From NCBI GenBank assembly GCA_002869065.1, contig PKTR01000007.1:1-64000 (forward strand): a stretch of DNA of 64,000 nucleotides, written 5' to 3'. This DNA comes from Hyphomicrobiales bacterium. Lineage in GTDB: Bacteria; Pseudomonadota; Alphaproteobacteria; Rhizobiales; Rhodobiaceae. The translations under genes and the position numbers were made by a program. Positions 63,352-64,000 of this stretch are shown here, in pieces (the first letter of the stretch is position 1; each line of letters begins with the position of its first letter). The notes under the pieces were generated by a model. It searched no databases. It saw nothing but the letters and a program-made list of their open reading frames with translations, and was not told the origin of the DNA.

Positions 63352-64000
63352 TTAGTCCTGAAACGGGTCTTGCACAAGAATTGTGTCATCCCGTTCCGGA
63401 CTCGTCGACAACAAAGCAACCGGTGCACCGATCAGTTCCTCGATGTGGCGGACATATTTCACCGCCTGCGCAGGAAGATCGGCCCAGCTCCGGGCGCCTT
63501 CAGTCGATTCTTTCCACCCTTCGAGTGTTTCGTAAATCGGCTCGACGCGCCACTGTGCCGACTGCGCGGCCGGCAGATAGTCGATTTCCTTGCCGTCGAG
63601 ACGATAACCGACACACACCTTGATTTCCTCGAGCCCGTCGAGAACATCAAGCTTTGTCAAGGCGATACCGTTTATGCCACCGGTCCGGATCGTCTGCCGC
63701 ACGAGCACGGCATCGAACCAGCCGCAACGCCGCGCACGGCCCGTCACGGTACCGAATTCATGGCCGCGCTCGCCGATATACTGGCCAACTTCGTCCTTCA
63801 GCTCGGTCGGGAACGGCCCTTCGCCGACACGCGTCGTATAGGCCTTGGTGATGCCGAGCACGAAGCCGACGGCGCCCGGGCCGATGCCCGAACCGGTCGC
63901 GGCCTGACCGGCCACCGTGTTCGACGACGTCACATAGGGATACGTGCCGTGATCGATATCGAGCAGCGCGCCCTGCGCACCCTCGAACAGGATTCGCGCG
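63352..64000 (-). CDS. purA: Adenylosuccinate synthetase (5' part outside window)
   Basis: Only the C-terminal ~215 residues are present; the start lies beyond 64000. Conserved segments: [83 protein letters not shown] and [17 protein letters not shown]. It catalyses the GTP-driven step from IMP to adenylosuccinate in AMP synthesis. The stop at 63352 is 43 bp upstream of the large membrane-anchored gene on the same strand. Confidence 0.97.
   Translation of the reverse strand, partial: ARILFEGAQGALLDIDHGTYPYVTSSNTVAGQAATGSGIGPGAVGFVLGITKAYTTRVGEGPFPTELKDEVGQYIGERGHEFGTVTGRARRCGWFDAVLVRQTIRTGGINGIALTKLDVLDGLEEIKVCVGYRLDGKEIDYLPAAQSAQWRVEPIYETLEGWKESTEGARSWADLPAQAVKYVRHIEELIGAPVALLSTSPERDDTILVQDPFQD

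Overview
The window is high-GC chromosomal DNA from an alphaproteobacterium, most likely a member of the Rhizobiales/Hyphomicrobiales. The evidence is the fliI-fliJ / ctrA / che / chpT neighbourhood, an EipA-like DUF1134 protein, a cbbR-cbbFPTA-cbbE cluster in the Sinorhizobium/Xanthobacter order, an alphaproteobacterial rpoH, and a membrane protein next to purA. The genus cannot be fixed from sequence reading alone. Capacity for CO2 fixation is implied, but no RuBisCO gene lies in the window.

Layout. 1-7 kb: an OmpA-family protein with 123-bp coding repeats (cut by the window edge), a DUF3365 haem protein, an EamA transporter with a divergent LysR regulator, and a divergent AmmeMemoRadiSam pair (amrS / fused amrB-amrA). 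7-15 kb: cbbR divergent from cbbF-cbbP-cbbT-cbbA-cbbE-cbbY. 15-20.7 kb: a lytic transglycosylase, a PqiA-like protein, and a class IV aminotransferase / FetAB-like exporter / sulfotransferase-like cluster. 20.7-31 kb: cell-cycle and motility block with fliJ, fliI, ctrA (carrying an in-frame TAG at codon 22), a cold-shock gene, cheR-cheB-cheY-cheW-cheA and chpT. 31-40 kb: envelope proteins, a voltage-gated-type K+ channel, an orphan TadG-like protein and two divergent hybrid kinases. 40-46 kb: small periplasmic proteins and an operon of caspase, CHASE2 adenylate cyclase and a FecR-like protein. 46-49.7 kb: a 3.6-kb island with one large RTX protein, bounded by a perfect 43-bp direct repeat. 49.8-54 kb: an M24-fold hydrolase with a degenerate metal site and a TctCBA transporter. 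54-64 kb: small periplasmic proteins, tRNA-Glu, an RluD-type synthase, rpoH, TPP-riboswitch-controlled thiX-thiY, an Lrp regulator with a divergent DUF2000 gene, a large membrane-anchored protein and the 3' part of purA.

How the genes work together. The cbb genes regenerate ribulose-1,5-bisphosphate under CbbR. CtrA and ChpT are the output end of the CckA-ChpT-CtrA phosphorelay, which normally controls flagellar and chemotaxis genes such as those around them. The ctrA reading frame as given cannot make a normal CtrA, and its upstream region carries six GANTC (CcrM) sites in 133 bp plus a CtrA-type half-site. The most noteworthy observations are the ctrA nonsense codon, the RTX island bounded by the 43-bp repeat, the caspase-cyclase operon and the AmmeMemoRadiSam divergon with a perfect palindrome between its halves.
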